From Ceriagrion tenellum (Eukaryota > Arthropoda > Insecta > Odonata > Coenagrionidae), in the NCBI GenBank assembly GCA_963169105.1, contig OY720632.1, positions 5,022,001 through 5,086,000 on the forward strand: a DNA stretch of 64,000 bases, read 5' to 3'. The position numbers were made by a program, and so were the translations under genes. Numbering within the stretch: the first letter of the stretch is position 1; each line of letters begins with the position of its first letter. Under the pieces are notes generated by a model. The model did not search any database and was not told the origin of the DNA. It saw nothing but the letters and a program-made list of their open reading frames with translations. Shown here piece after piece: positions 1-12,775 of the stretch.

Positions 1-680
1 TAATAGGTAAGCCTTTCCGTCATTAATAAAATCACTCCGGGCTGATTATGGCTGAAGGCAGCCGCGCAAAGAGGCCATCGCCGTTTGGAGATTGGTTACG
101 CCGGAGCGGATTGCAATGGAAACTGACGGAGATACATATTCACATTTACGGATCGGTGTGCGCCCGCTCGCTTGCGACTGTTTGTGCGTGCATTGATGTG
201 CGTGCGTTAGCCGTGGAAACTTCCACGTGGCTCCGGGGAGGCGCTCCGTGCGGGTCGAAGGCGATTGGCGGGTGAAGAGGATTAGCGAAGGTAATTCATT
301 ACCCCGAGATGATACGCCGTGGAATTGAGGGGAAGATAAGCCCCACTCGTGATCCATTGCCTCAGTTTGTGCTCAGATTACGAGAATATTGCGACCTCCC
401 ATCTCGGAGATGAGTCTTAAGGCCGTGTTGGCATTGTTTTTTCCCCAAAAATTATTTCCATTTTCACGAAATTGCATTCCAAACACGTGACTACTTCACT
501 AAATCCAAATTCATCGGTTACGTTTTGAGCTGGGATGAATTCATAACGTATTCTTAACAATTCATTCACTGTGAGGGTATCATGGTATCTTGAAGTGGTT
601 ATTCTATCTTTCTTTGATTTTATAATCCAGGCATTTTTTCTTGATTTCTGCCCTGCTAAAAAATTCTTTATAGTTTCCTT
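1..680. other. no gene recognised
   Basis: The first 300 bases are CpG-rich and the rest is A+T-rich. Short open frames on both strands (about 48-357) show no motif I recognise and overlap each other, so I do not call a gene. Confidence 0.5.
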
Positions 681-686
681 AAAATA

Positions 687-851
687 CTTCTACAGAATTT
701 CTTAAAAAGTTTTGTGGATATTCCTTAAAGTATTGATACGCCATTTTTCGGAATTCCCTGGGACGTTCTGCAGAATACCTTAGGATGTTCTGCAGAATAC
801 CTTAGGAAGTTCTGTAGAATTCCTTAGGATACTCTGTGGAATTCCCTACGA
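687..851. repeat. 22-bp degenerate tandem repeat
   Basis: Four adjacent units start at about 765, 787, 809 and 831. They follow the pattern GTTCTGCAGAATACCTTAGG plus two bases, and the first two are nearly identical. Two more diverged units lie just upstream (about 687-731). Scattered TCTGTAGAATTCC-like pieces continue to about 1090, which suggests an old and longer array. No coding or RNA role is visible. Confidence 0.8.
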
Positions 852-1119
852 CTCTCCATATAGGTCTTTAGAAAATGAACTGGGTCAACGGAAACCTCGC
901 ATATTTCCGTAGAGTTGCTGGAGTTCCCCACAGAACAGCTTGTAAGGTGTTATTTTGCTCTGCAGAAAATAACTCTACAGAACATATGCTCTGTTGAATC
1001 AGGCTCTCATGTTCCGAACAGATCCTTAGAAAAGGAACTATGTAGTTCTGAAGAAAAAGAGTCAATTTCTGTAGAATTCCTTACTTTCTATAGAACAGGC
1101 TTCAAAGGAATATTTTAGC

Positions 1120-2580
1120 AGGGTAGACAGGTGCTATATGTACGTATAAATGTCCGCGAGTATGGTAGGATGCTGATTATCTCCACTGAAAAGATGATGT
1201 AGCTCCTCCAAGCTCTTATAAAAGTGAAAAATTTATTGGAATTAAACTCGTAACTAGAAAGAAAAATAGAAATAAAAATAATTGTCATGCGGTAGGAGTA
1301 TAAAACTTATGCTTGAAATTTGTATTTCTTTCTCCCTCGACAATGTGTTGGGTAATTTTACCATTGAACTCCACGAATTTATAGTGAAACTGGTAAAAAT
1401 ATGGCACATCTTTGCATGGATGGTTAAAGTATTATAGGAAAGCTTTGCATGCTGGAATAATCTGTACAAAAAAGCCAATACTTGCATCCCATTCATGTTG
1501 TTAAACAAATGTGGCTGTCCAAAATCTCTCGGCCATCATCATTGTGCAAGAGAGAAATCGTCTCTCTTTCCTTCTGAGAGCCTATTTGTTTTGTCAATTA
1601 CTGTATGAAATTTACATTTTGAAAACCTTATGCTGACTGATTATATCTTCTCATGGACGAGTTTATCTTATGACTTAAGTATTGTTCTTACGAGGGTTGA
1701 ACTTTTTCTCTGTTCCGGAAAGACACCGGAAAGCTCATTTAATGAACTTCGAAACAAAATATCCAGAAAGAGTCGTAATTCCGACCTTGTATGTGAGCGG
1801 ACTATTAAAGGTTCGAGGGTGGCAAATTAACTAACGGCGCTGTTACGGAGTGGCAGTCAAACAATTTAATCACTTCAAGTACAAACCGGTTTGGAAGTAC
1901 ACCACGGGGAAAAGAAGGCAAGGAAAGTTTAAAAACGATGAGGAAGAAGGAGAAGTGAGGAAGAAGGATTCGGAGCGGTGCACGGGACACCGCAGCGACC
2001 GTTCCAGTGGAGGGCAGGTAGGCGAAGAACGTGGAGAACTGGATGGCTCTTCGAGATCCCCGGGAGCAGTCGGCGCAGAAGAAGAGGCGTCGGGTGATCC
2101 GGTAATTACGACAGGCTGTAAGAAAACTCAGCCCCGAGGCCATGAAGGCGCCGCTTTTTATTGTCTTCGGCCCCTTTTTCGGGCGAGAGGGGATATCCCA
2201 ACTTCAATTGGTGTTGCCCCGTTCAATCGGCTTCACGCACGTAACTCCGCGCGAGCTCGTCCCCGGCCTTTAGTTCTCCTGAACAGTCTCCTGGCCTGCC
2301 TCGGCTTCGAAAGAGCACCTGGGGCAAGGGGTAAAGAGGGGCGGACGCCAAGGCTAGCGCTGAGAACTGCCTTGACATCCACAGTTCATCCTCCCTTGCT
2401 GGGGGTAGGGGCGGGGTACGCCACGGCCAGCACCGAGAACTGCCATGGAACTAAATGCATCGGCGGGGACTACCGAGGTGAAGGGTCTTATAATTGACCA
2501 GAATTGGTCCGAATAGACCATCCATTGGTCCGGTAGGACCTTGATCCAATGGCGTACTCCGACAGACCGCACTACGTCCA
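1120..2580. other. no gene recognised
   Basis: A+T-rich to about 1800, then G+C-rich. A 215-codon open frame on the plus strand (1850-2497) is rich in R, G, S and E. It overlaps an open minus frame and shows no domain, so it looks like a by-product of base composition. Confidence 0.45.
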
Positions 2581-2584
2581 CCGT

Positions 2585-2873
2585 TAATGGGAGTCGGAGG
2601 ATACCCAATCCCAAATTTTTGGGTAACTGGCTTCTCCGGTCCTCAACAGATGTGCGTTAAGTCTTCGCGTAAGCGAGACTGACCGCGACTCGTCCAAAGT
2701 TGTTGTGGGAACCCAACAGCTACGAGGACTGCGGGGAGGCGGGGCCCAATGTCGTCCTTTTGACGTCAATCCGCCTAATGGTTTCGGCGTCCTAGTGGCT
2801 GTATTTCGCTAACCTTTCCCTTTACCCTTTCCCACCACTTCTCATCCTCGGTAATAAGCGAAAGCTTGAGGCC
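2585..2873 (+). repeat. dispersed repeat block (also at 26.3-26.6 kb, inverted)
   Basis: Matches the reverse complement of 26325-26640 over about 280 bp with clear but imperfect identity. The shared stretches include CAACAGATGTG, GGAACCCAACA, GTCGTCCTTTTGACG and GATAAGCGAAA-like sequence. At 26 kb the block lies directly 5' of a tRNA-derived SINE, but here the SINE part is missing. It may be the 5' part of a longer non-autonomous element. Family unknown. Confidence 0.7.
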
Positions 2874-2879
2874 TAGAGG

Positions 2880-4733
2880 GAGGTTTTTAGCCCGCGGGGA
2901 GACCCTTAGAACCTACCATGGAATGCACAGTTCATATGTAGCTCAGGGCTTTTGACGCTTTTTCCTCGAGCGTGGGTTTTTTACACTTCACCCATGTTGG
3001 CTCTATATTCCTCACATCGAGGGCCGTTTACAAAAAAGAGGGGTAAGTGAACGCTGAGAAGTCTGCGTGAATCATGACTTTTTTTTGAAGTGTTGATACT
3101 CATTCATTTCGTCAGTTCATGGGGACATTCAACATGGGACTTGGACTAGTAATATTCCCTATGCTCTCAGACTTCCATAGGTCTGCGGGGTGATCCAATG
3201 AGAAGTAGGTGGTTTTTAGAAATGATACTATCTATAACGAGTCTTAAAAAACTGATTACTCTAGCATTTGATGTGGCAGTTCTCCCCATAGGTGTCTAAA
3301 TTCATAATCCTAATACAATGCGGTACCTTTTATTTCAATTCAAACTCAGTTGGTAATTTACGCTGAAAAATTTAAGGATTGTACGCCATCTTAAGCCTAG
3401 TGGATATGTGCTTCCGAAAGACTAGTCGTCGTGACATTGAACGCGCTAATCGAACCGGCATATTATAATGAAATGGTTTTCACTGTAATTTGAACGCGAA
3501 CCTGTTCACTTGTTTTCCGCCGCGAATCATTGAAGAGAGCTGATTGTCAGTACAACGTTGAATTCTCATATGTGATCCTAGATATTTTGTATATTTAAAT
3601 TTATCTTCCTCGAAATAAAAATCCAATGCTTTACAACTTTGATTCTTCAATATTTTGTCTATGTATTTTTACCGATCATGGTGCTCAGTTCATGGCTTAT
3701 TAAAATAACTAATTATCGAGTTGAAACAATAGATTGCTTAATGAAAATGCTTAATCCATTCAATAAATGTTATTTGTTGACACAGAGGGTATAACCTTTT
3801 AATCTTTGAAATGTGCTCTCAATTTTGCCTCATCTAAATGAGTTTCTCACGCATTTTTCCGAGGGCTCTTTAGACTCAAATTACGAACAGTGTTCACTCA
3901 TGATTATCCGTCTCTGTGCCTCGTGATGGCGTTTGTTTATCACCATAAGTGGCGCCATTTCTTCTGGATTCAATGAAGATTAATAACCTTCCTCAATGGA
4001 TGTGCAATTTTGGTTTCGCCGCTCGCCGCTGCGGAAGAGCGCCGTTAAAACGGAATCATCGTTCGGAGTTAAGTTTCGAGGGGGTTCGGTCGCCCTTTGT
4101 TGCGTGACTCCGTGCGCGGCGCCACTTAAGCCACAGCGCTCGGCACATACCCTGAGAGAGAGAGAGAGAGACGCAACACCGTTGATTGATTATAAAGGCC
4201 ACGATCCTTAAGGGGAATATGCACCCCTTCGGCACCGCCGTTTCTCGCCAGGGGGGGGGGAGGGGGGAAGTGGCTTAGCGTGGATCTGACTGTATTATTT
4301 CCAGCAATAACGCCATTAGTAACTCGGGTCGTCGGAGGCGATGGATGGGAGGGAAGATGAGAGGCTGGAGCGGAGAAAAAGCACGCTAGTGTGTTTCTCC
4401 TTGTCTCTCAGCGCCCTCGCGGAACGGAATGGAGTGTGGAGTGGGGCTGGGGAAGAGGAAGATCTTTGCCTCGCCGAGCGCCGCCAGAGGTCTCTGCCGG
4501 AGGGGTTGGGTGCTTACCTCCCGAAGCGCGCGCTCCGTGCGAACTGATTTGCGATTAATTGCTCTGGAGACATCGGATATTCCTCGGCACTTAGCCGCCA
4601 ACTCCCCTGCATCATCAACATCGCCATACAACCCCCCACCCACCCACCCCTTCCATTTCCACCTCTCGCTTGGATTACAAGCGAGAAGGATCGTTATATT
4701 GCGGCGGCACAACGTGATGGCAGTCCGTTTTTT
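2880..4733. other. no gene recognised; contains simple repeats
   Basis: A+T-rich to about 3980, then a G+C-rich island (about 4000-4720). The island holds a (GA)n run and a run of G at 4251-4260. Its open frames overlap on both strands and have compositional bias, so no gene is called. Confidence 0.45.
4154..4171. repeat. (GA)n microsatellite
   Basis: About nine consecutive GA dinucleotides. Confidence 0.9.
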
Positions 4734-5315
4734 TTAAGGTAGTCCGAGCGAAATATCATTTTACTTATAAATCAATGAATTTGGTCTCATTTTAAAGAAA
4801 ATAATCTCACCTATCCAATGACACCAAAAATTCAACCCCTTACCACATTACTTTCCAAAGGTGTTTGCCAAAATATACCAGCCCTATTACATGGGAAATG
4901 GTACGTGTGTGCACTCCAGATTTTTTCAAAATTATTAATATTCCAGACATTATTTTCAAAATGAGGTATTTTTAACTCTTAAATGTCAATAACTAACAGC
5001 GTGTGGTTTGTATGTTTTCTCAACTATATTTGAAAATTAATCATATTGACACCGCAGTTGGTTCTTGGGTATCACTATAAACCTTCCGTTTTGAAGGAGT
5101 TTCAAACGCACCGCGCGAAAAAAACGGGCCAAGTTAAAGACTTATTAGATATTTTCATTTAATTATTTAAAATTTGTCATGTAAAAGTATATCATTGCAC
5201 TATTAATAATGTAATATATTGAAATGATTTGTCCTACATCTAGTGAAATTAAAACGTATAATTCGAATATGGTCTCCATTATGATTAGGGAACTATCTCG
5301 CTCGGACTATCTTAA
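4734..5315 (+). mobile_element. TTAA-flanked MITE, copy 1
   Basis: About 575 bp between two TTAA tetranucleotides (4734-4737 and 5312-5315). The termini are imperfect inverted repeats: GGTAGTCCGAGCGAAATAT at the left, and GATAGTCCGAGCGAGATAG read inward from the right. It matches four other copies in this window (36.1, 48.0, 52.7 and 62.0 kb), including the palindromic-looking CGCGCGGTGCGTTTGAA stretch near the middle. No coding capacity was found. TTAA duplications occur in the piggyBac and Kolobok superfamilies. The GG terminus is less like piggyBac, which usually begins CC, so the superfamily is left open. Confidence 0.85.
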
Positions 5316-7965
5316 ACGACTTCGAGGAACTCATCCGAAGGGGTCTCTCCGAATCTATTGACGAGAGTGCGTCTTTGCTTATCAATCCCCACCTACCCCA
5401 ACCCCATCCCCACTGCCACATGGTCACTTTTCGCAGTCTCGTCGGACACATCGTTGGAGTCATACTGATCCGAGAGAAAACTTAGAATTCGTATTAAAAC
5501 TTTTGAATTCATATCGTTGTCAATGCTCATCGCAAAGCATGCTATACTTGCCAGAAAATGATGCTCTATGTTCATCCCGTAAAAAATCCATTCGTTTACA
5601 TTATGAAAATAAGGAAAATGTTTCATTCTACTCCTTTAAGTTTAATGATTCCTTCGCTTATTCGTTGCCATGATCTGCGCACGAATAATTTAACGTTACT
5701 CACTCCAACTGACTTTATAACTTATTGCGTATTCTGACGAAGGCTTCCGCGGCATTTCACGATGAGATCTTGGAAGTCCTTCGGTGGTTATCAGGTAAAG
5801 ACTACGAACGCGGTGGTTTGCCGAAAGATTTTCCACATACCTTCTTGCGTATTTTACTCCTAACTAAGAGCGTTTAACTAACAACGTTAAGTTTTGGCCG
5901 CTGTCACAGATAACGGCCATCGCAGAGATTTCCAATTGGGGTGGAATATATGAATTTGGGGATTCTTCGGTGTCTTTCCCCTCGATTGAAGTACCAGGAA
6001 GAGAGAAGGTGGAATGAACAAAATTAATGTGATGATGCCGTAGTCATGAATTAGGTCATGGGCAGGAGGCGATGCATCGTCATAACCGAGTACATTATGT
6101 GATCAAAGTGGTAATCCTTGGTGTCTATGAGGAGAATAGAGAGTGCGTACAGGAGTGGTTTGTAAACGCAGGAGATTATGGGGTCTTTCCGTGTCTTCCT
6201 TACTTTTGTATGTCTTGAAAGCATTCTAAAACATATTAATGCCCAATGTCTGAGGTTGACATTAAATATCTGTCGATTTTTGTGTATTTCCGACCGGTAA
6301 CAGCTAGCTTTATCGAATTTGGAAACTTGTTTTCTCTGTAAATGATGAAGGGAGTTGGAGATGGCGGACATAATGAGCGATGATTTCCGTAAAGAGTTTT
6401 GAAGGAAAGGTAATTAAACAGCGTTCGCTATTTCCATTTTTTAAAGTCAGATTTATTGATATCTCAATATATTTCCTTATTGTTCTCCATCATATTATCT
6501 CTCTACTTATTATCATGTTCTTTTCCTTCCTTTGCTATTTTATTCCCCATTATACTCTTGTCTTTCATATTTATCCGTAAATTTAAAGGAAGATTATAAT
6601 TCCATTTTTATTTACCATATTGCCTTTTACAGGCAGCCCTTATGTCTTATACAAAACCAAAATATTTTGGTTTGTACTCATTTGTAGTGATTAATGGGTC
6701 AATATATCCCTATATTTTATTCAGGTCTTACAATCCTGCTTGACCGTGTCAACGGAATGACGTCAGTATTAAATCTGTCGGCCATCGTTTAAGTAGATCA
6801 TGCTCGAAGTTTACATGTCGGTCATGAATTATGAAAGGGGAAGAAAGTCGTCTATCTATTTACCGTCTTAAAAAAAGCAAAATCCCATTCAGTTTTAAGT
6901 GAATAAATTTAGGGAAAGAGGATGACTGGGACCGTGGTCGCTAGAGTCGCGGTCACTTTATACATGTATATATATATTTTTTGCTCGTCATCTTCTGCGA
7001 GCTGTATGGTGAAGACAGATATGAAAGCCAATGATCATACCTTTCCCCTGTTTACCCATTCAAAAACTCAAGAACTGGGGGTAAAATAGCAGTTGGAAAA
7101 TTTCAAAGGCTGAGCTTTCTCTATCCTTGAGCATAGTCGCCTTCATTTTTTATCTCCACTCGTGACTTGGATGCGATGGAATAGACATTTTTTTAGACCT
7201 GCATAGGGGATTACGGGAAAATGGCGGCGCAAGCATATACGTGATCGTCTGTTAGTGAGTGCGTGTGTTTGAACATAAATTCATTTCACTTTTAATACCA
7301 GTGCATGAACGGAATACTCCTGTCCATTCCGCAGCATCTTCGGCCATCTTCCCTTCCTACGGAAGTTGTATTTAAATATTCATGGTATCTGTATATACCG
7401 CTGCAAGGATGAACAAAAGTAGGTTGTTATATTTGGTCCACATTAAAGCGAATTTTTTGTTGTCATTTTTGGATTGGCTATATTGAAAAAGTTAACTCTA
7501 AAGCGGCCTCACCGATTGTTGTTTCATTATAAACTCTGAACAGATACATTGTACTACGCACTTTTGTCTCTACAATAAGCTTAGACCTAAAGTAATCGTT
7601 GAGGAGTTTTTTCGTGGAAGTTATACTATAAAAAAAAACTTTCCTCTTTAATTTTTCCAAATGCTTAATATTTCCTCGACTCGTTTCATTGTTTACTGCG
7701 TTAATGAAAACATGCACGTGATAATCTTTTTCTTCAACGAAGACTGGTTTATTGTTTGATGTCTATGCTTCTAAATACTTTTCACTCTGTGAAAAGTGCT
7801 CTCTCGATTGAAGACAAGAGGCTCATATGCCTGCCGTAAAATTCATGCATGTTAAAATATTTGTCATTGCGTTTAACTGTTCATTTTTTGCTGAAGCACA
7901 TGATAAATGCATTTATATATCTGTGATTTTTCCTAATCATTTATAACTTTCCCTCTGGCGGAAAT
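5316..7965. other. no gene recognised
   Basis: A+T-rich sequence with only short open frames. I saw no conserved motif, splice-supported exon series or RNA gene. Confidence 0.45.
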
Positions 7966-7969
7966 TATC

Positions 7970-8603
7970 TACTTCTACATCTACATAATACCCCATGAAT
8001 ACCGCTTGGGTGTGTGGCTAGGGGTGTTAGGTCACGCCGTGTACAGGTGTGCGTTTTTTGGAGATCAAATGGTGACATGTATTATAGGAGAGTATTTAGT
8101 GGAGCTCAATTTTTATTGTGGTCGCTAATTGTTCGCGGAAAGAACGATTTTTTGTTCCTATCTGTTCGGCTGAGTATCTCTCTTATTTTATCGCATCTGT
8201 CAGATCTAGAAATGTTGTGAGGAGTCATGATAATATTCTCTTTGTCGCTCTGAAAAATATTAGTTCTGAATTTCTCAAGCAAACTAAGCCTAGCGTGTTT
8301 GGGGCTCCAAGGGCTCCCACCTTAATCCCTCTAAAAGTTGTGAGACACTATATGTACACTCGTAGCAGTTTTTATCGAAGCGCGCTGCTTTCCTTTGTAT
8401 TTTATTAATTTTTTTGGTTAAATCTATTTGATCAGAGTCCCAAATGCTCGCGGCGTATTCGAGGTGTGGCCTAACCAGAGCGAATTATAGCATCTCTCTT
8501 TGACTTTTCCATCCGAGGACCTTCCTATTACACGTTTTACAAATCCTAGTTTCTTTAACGCTGTACCACATATGTTCTGTATGTGTAATCCCCACTATAT
8601 ATC
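7970..8603 (-). mobile_element. LINE 3' fragment (CR1/Jockey-like), copy a
   Basis: Read on the minus strand this is the C-terminal end of a LINE reverse transcriptase followed by its 3' tail. The order matches the better preserved copy at 23.4 kb: start 'CGTAL.KLGF', then RCYNSL/RPHLEY-like, then AARF-like, then SDIENI...DRYK. The minus-strand 3' end is built of ATGTAG repeats (CTACAT on the plus strand at about 7974-7986). It is 5'-truncated and frameshifted. The shared tail GGCGGCTCGCGGGGTAT marks the family. Confidence 0.8.
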
Positions 8604-9650
8604 AGATGTTATGTTACAGACTGCGCTTGAAAATTTAGACGGGTAAGCTTTACACAATTTGGTGAAAACCCCACTGGTCCATGAATTACCCTTTGCTTTT
8701 GAAATTCTCGCGTCATTCCGTCCCATTACATTACCGTATTTTACTCTAGGAGATGTCTCAAGCAAATTCTAAAATAGCGAGGTAAATATATTCGCTCAAA
8801 ATCGTTCGTCCCTTGTCATCCAATACGTTGCTTGTAATACTTTATCGGAATCTTACCTTTTGAAACTCAAAATATCTATTATTACGCTATGTCTAAGTTC
8901 AAATGGAAGTTGTGAATATGCTGCAATGAATTATTTTGTGACCTCGTAGACCTGTTTTTGTGAGACCTTTTTCCTCTTTTTTATACTCCGATTCTGTAAA
9001 CCTATTGGTTCATCGAAACGAGTTTGTTTATTTACTTCATCATAATTATTTTCAGTCCAGCAGTAATATGTTGTTTTTGCTGTAGCATTAAAGAGATCAT
9101 TTATGGATCGTTTGCAGTACTTGAGCTCTTGTGAATCAGTTTATTTGGTATGTGTTCGTTGCCGTTGCTCTAAGTAACCCACGCTTTTGAAGGTCCTAAT
9201 AACATTCCTTAAGATCTCGTGCTTACGGCCTTTTTTTGTTTCCCCTCTGCTCTCGATCTCTCGTTTTCCCGAAAATTTTAAAGGTAAGCAAGCGGAAGAG
9301 GGCCACGGCGGAGTCACTTGTGGTTCTCAGCCTCCGCGTAATATCCTTAGTTCCGACCACGTTGGCGTGGAAAAGAGGCAAAAGGCAAATGAAATCAACG
9401 GAGGCTGTTCTTGTTGTCGACGGTGTTTGAAGAGAAGAGACGTTGCTGTAGGCACATAATTTTACGTTCCCGTTACCTTTTTTACGTTGTCAGATGCAAT
9501 TAATAAAAGTTTCTTCCTTCATTTACTTGCTTTATCAATTAAAATAGTTGAAACTTGTGTGTATGACTTATGAAAGCAATGGCTCACTAGTCACAGGTGA
9601 TCGATTGAAACGATAAATTATCATCAGCTATATTTATGCGATCTGAGATT
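8604..9650. other. no gene recognised
   Basis: Short overlapping frames at about 9190-9460 on the plus strand show no known motif. The rest is A+T-rich and anonymous. Confidence 0.4.
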
Positions 9651-9654
9651 TATG

Positions 9655-10612
9655 ATTTTTACTCGAATACTCACTCACTCCCGTGGCCATCGAAAACCTA
9701 AGTGGCCTTTGGCCTCGCCAAACAAGCGCCTCCATGCTTTTCTGTCTTCTGCCAGCTCGATTTCTGCTCCCATCTTCCCTAGGTCCTTCTTAACTTCATC
9801 AGTCCAGCGCATTCTCGGTCTTCCCGCGGGTCTTTTGCCTTCTAGTCTTCCTTTTGTTACTTGTTTTATCGTGGTATCTTCGCTTCTGCGTGGTACATGA
9901 CCCAGCCACCTCAATCTCCTGCTCTTGATTACACCCACAATGTCTGAATCTTTGTATAATTCTCTGTTTTTCTTACTCTCCATGTGTCTCCTTCCTTGAC
10001 TGGTCTGAAAATTCTTCTTAATACTTTATTCTCAAAAGTAATGTCTTTTTTGTGACTTTTTGTAAAAGACCATGTCTCAGAACCATATATGTGGTATCAC
10101 AGGTTGGACTATTGTTTTATAATTCCTTACTTTCGTGTTTTTTGATAGAAGTTTATTTTTGAAGAGTTTTGTAAGGCTCCAATACGATCTCTCTGCTGCT
10201 GTAAGTCTATTTTGTATTTCAGCCTCTTCTTTGTTAGCGCTAGTCACTGTAACTCCTAGGTATTTAAATTGATCTGTTTTTTTGAATTTATAACTGTCTA
10301 CTGCTAAGTGGTTCTCTTCATATTTGCGTCAGCTTATCTTCATGTAATTGGTTTTACTTTCATTGATTTGTAGTCCTACTTTTTTTATTCTCTCAAAAGT
10401 ATTTTCGTCAGCCTCTTGAGATCCTCTTTACTTTCAGCCACTATGGCTACTTCGTCAGCCAAATCCAGTGGATTGATTTTTTCTAGTAATTCTGGCCCCA
10501 CTTTGTGCTCTTCTTCTCTATTCGAATACTCCTTAATTAATTTTTCATGACTTTTGCTCTTCATTTCGCCTCCAATCGCTAAGGATTTCCGTATAATGTT
10601 CATGATTGCTTT
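9655..10612 (-). mobile_element. RTE-like LINE, reverse transcriptase C-terminal half
   Basis: On the minus strand the frames give, in order: a degenerate YADD box (DLADEVAIVAESKEDLKRL, about 10440-10500), KTNYMKIS, FKYLGVTVTS, a region leading to TIVQPV, and finally SRRLRWLGHVPRRSEDT with KRPAGRPRMRWTDEVKKDLG (frame 9675-9983). The WLGH and GRPR.RW motifs are the usual C-terminal tail of RTE/CRE-like endonuclease-reverse transcriptase LINEs in insects. The first aspartate pair is altered (LADE), and there are several stops. It is a 5'-truncated dead copy. Confidence 0.85.
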
Positions 10613-11185
10613 TTAAATCAATTCCACCTCCTGTTTTGATGGGAATATGTAATTTCGCAAGACTTTTTCTGCTAAACCAAACTGGTCCCATCAAGGTATT
10701 GTATTATACCATAGTTTAGGGCCGAGGCGTAAGGAAAGCGCTTCGGTTCATGTCGAACAAATATCATCGCTATGTCCTTTTTTAACGTTCTTTCTGTCAT
10801 TTTTTCGATAATTTGATAACAATCTGAGCTCGCACCGCTAGCAAAGGTACGTAAAGTCTCCGTAGCTCATTTACGACTGCACTTAAATGTTCTATAATCA
10901 GCACTAATCAGTGGTTAGAAGTGGTGCTGAAGACGGTTTGTATTTTCTTGCCATAATTCATCAATCGTACGTTGCATTTCGCATGAGCGCCCTTTATCCA
11001 CGCCTCTTCCATCCCGTTCGATAACTTGGGATAATTGAGTATGTTTCCTCATTAAAAACCTTTCTTTCTCTCCTTTAGAAGCGCGTTGAAAGAAGAAAGA
11101 GAAGAAAGAATAACGTTTATTGTTCAGGAATAAATCCATGAGAACAAAAAATAATGGAAATACAATTAATAGCCTCATAGTTATT
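10613..11185. other. no gene recognised
   Basis: Anonymous A+T-rich sequence between two LINE remnants, with no motif in its short frames. Confidence 0.4.
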
Positions 11186-11189
11186 ACAA

Positions 11190-11702
11190 AAAAAGATATC
11201 TATAGAATAATGTCTTATCGTTACATGACATATGAAAAGTATTTCTAGTAAAATGACAAGTCGAGCCGTACATCAAGCCAGTTATAATACAGCACAAAAA
11301 CTTATTTGTTCTATACTTAAAAAATAACAAAACTGTACAAAAACAAAGAAACCATAATAACATGAAAACAAATTTGACAAGAAAAGGAGAGTAAACTATG
11401 TTAATCCCGGGAAAGTAAGTAATCATGGCATTTCATTATAAATGTTTTTTACAGATGTGCAGTTTTTTATTTGAGTTGGCATGTTGTTCCATACGTGGCA
11501 AGCTGTTACAAGAAATGACTTATTGTAAACAGTATTGCGATGACCTGGAGAATACAAATAGATTGGGATAAGACCTTGTGGACATTGTAGAAACTGAGGG
11601 ACAACTGAGGAACAAATCATACAGGTACTTAGGTTATTAATTTTTAAACAGAACAAACAAAAAGAATCCCAGAAAGTACTCTCAAAGGGATTTGACATTG
11701 AG
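11190..11702 (-). mobile_element. LINE 3' end (Jockey/CR1-like C-terminal tail)
   Basis: Minus frame 11423-11698 ends with RNTVYNKSFLVTACHVWNNM followed by PTQIKNCTSV. This is the conserved tail (R...Y.KSF...A...WN.LP..I) that closes many Jockey/CR1-type reverse transcriptase ORFs. About 230 bp of A+T-rich 3' sequence follows. It is a different family from the ATGTAG-tailed copies. The catalytic region is missing because of 5' truncation. Confidence 0.65.
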
Positions 11703-12255
11703 CCACCTTAGTTGTTTATAATCAGTTAACGTTGTTCATCTTTATTGTCCATCCGTTGACGCAATCCTCTTGTCTTGTCTTCCAACGAAAACCCTTCACA
11801 CACTCTGGCCTCGCTTGAAAACGTGAACGAGCTCTTTTCCTTTAAGATTTTTCTCGTCATCCATTTCCTTAAACGCTTTGAAATGCTCTCCCTCTTGGTC
11901 CCAAACGACCTTTTAAAATCTCCCGCAGACCATCGGCCCTCTGCCGCCAATCCCCACATCCCTCTACATCCGACCCTCCCCTGCGATCTCTCGCGGAAGA
12001 ATAAGAAAAGAAGAAGAGATCTTTTTGGTCTTGCGCCTCGCTGGCAAACATGCTGGCCTTCCCCTTTCCACCCCATCCCCCACTTACGCCCCTCTCCCTC
12101 CTCCCTCCCGCATTCTTAAAGGGCCCTTCTTAATTGCTTCACCTTGGCCGCCTCTTCCTACTCATCCGCGCGGTCCCAGGTGCGTGGAACGAGTGCCCTT
12201 GCTCGCCATCTATCAACGGACTCCTTTAACTCGACCCCATCCTCCTCGTGCCAAC
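11703..12255. other. no gene recognised; pyrimidine-rich island
   Basis: CT- and CCC-rich DNA with overlapping open frames on both strands (about 11726-12315). The frames look compositional and show no domain. Confidence 0.4.
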
Positions 12256-12256
12256 T

Positions 12257-12439
12257 ATCTACATCTACATTATACCCCGCGAGCCGCCGCATGGGCGTGT
12301 GGCAGGGGGTGTTAGGTCACCGGCCGTGTAAGGTGTAGGTTTTTTTTGGAGATGAAATGGTGACATGAATTATAGGAGTGTATTTAGTGGAGCTCAATTT
12401 TCATTGTGGTCGCTTATTGTCCGCGGAAAGCACGAGTTT
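12257..12439 (-). mobile_element. LINE 3' fragment, copy b (short)
   Basis: Only the last ~180 bp of the ATGTAG-tailed LINE family: the tail, the GGCGGCTCGCGGGGTAT box and the codons just upstream. The match stops abruptly where another dispersed repeat begins at about 12440. Confidence 0.8.
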
Positions 12440-12711
12440 TTTTTCTTTTGCACCTAACAACCCTGTTGTGATGGAAGAATAAGAACCTCCACGATAAAAT
12501 AATCTCAAAATGGCATTATTATGAGGTCAATTGCATGATTTTTGTCGCAGCAGAAGTCTGTAACTTAGGAGATTATATATATTTCCCTTTAAATTATTTC
12601 AGTCCAACGACACTTCGGGCAATACGATGTTATTTCATCTATGATTAATATTTCGATATTTCCACAACGAATTAATAAAGTCTACTCCAGCAAAGTCGAC
12701 AATTTCACAGC
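12440..12711 (-). repeat. ~270-bp dispersed repeat (partner at 51.8 kb)
   Basis: Reverse complement of 51786-52054 along its full length, with moderate divergence. Shared landmarks include CACCTAACAACCC, CATTATTATGAGGTCAAT and AGTCTACTCCAGCAAAG. No open frame of note and no obvious terminal inverted repeats. The family is not recognised. It abuts the truncated LINE copy b. Confidence 0.8.
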
Positions 12712-12775
12712 GATTTCCATCGCCAATGCATTGTTAAGCGTTCACTGATCGGCAATCTGAGCCGGCATATGTAAT

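Noticed and set aside
1850..2497. 215-codon plus-strand frame
   Set aside because: G+C-rich, low-complexity, overlaps an open minus frame; no domain or recognisable motif.
8118..8408. 96-codon plus frame (and similar frames at 12890, 16575 and 57278) that recur in the window
   Set aside because: Antisense reading of the LINE C-terminus; the true coding strand shows the RT motifs.
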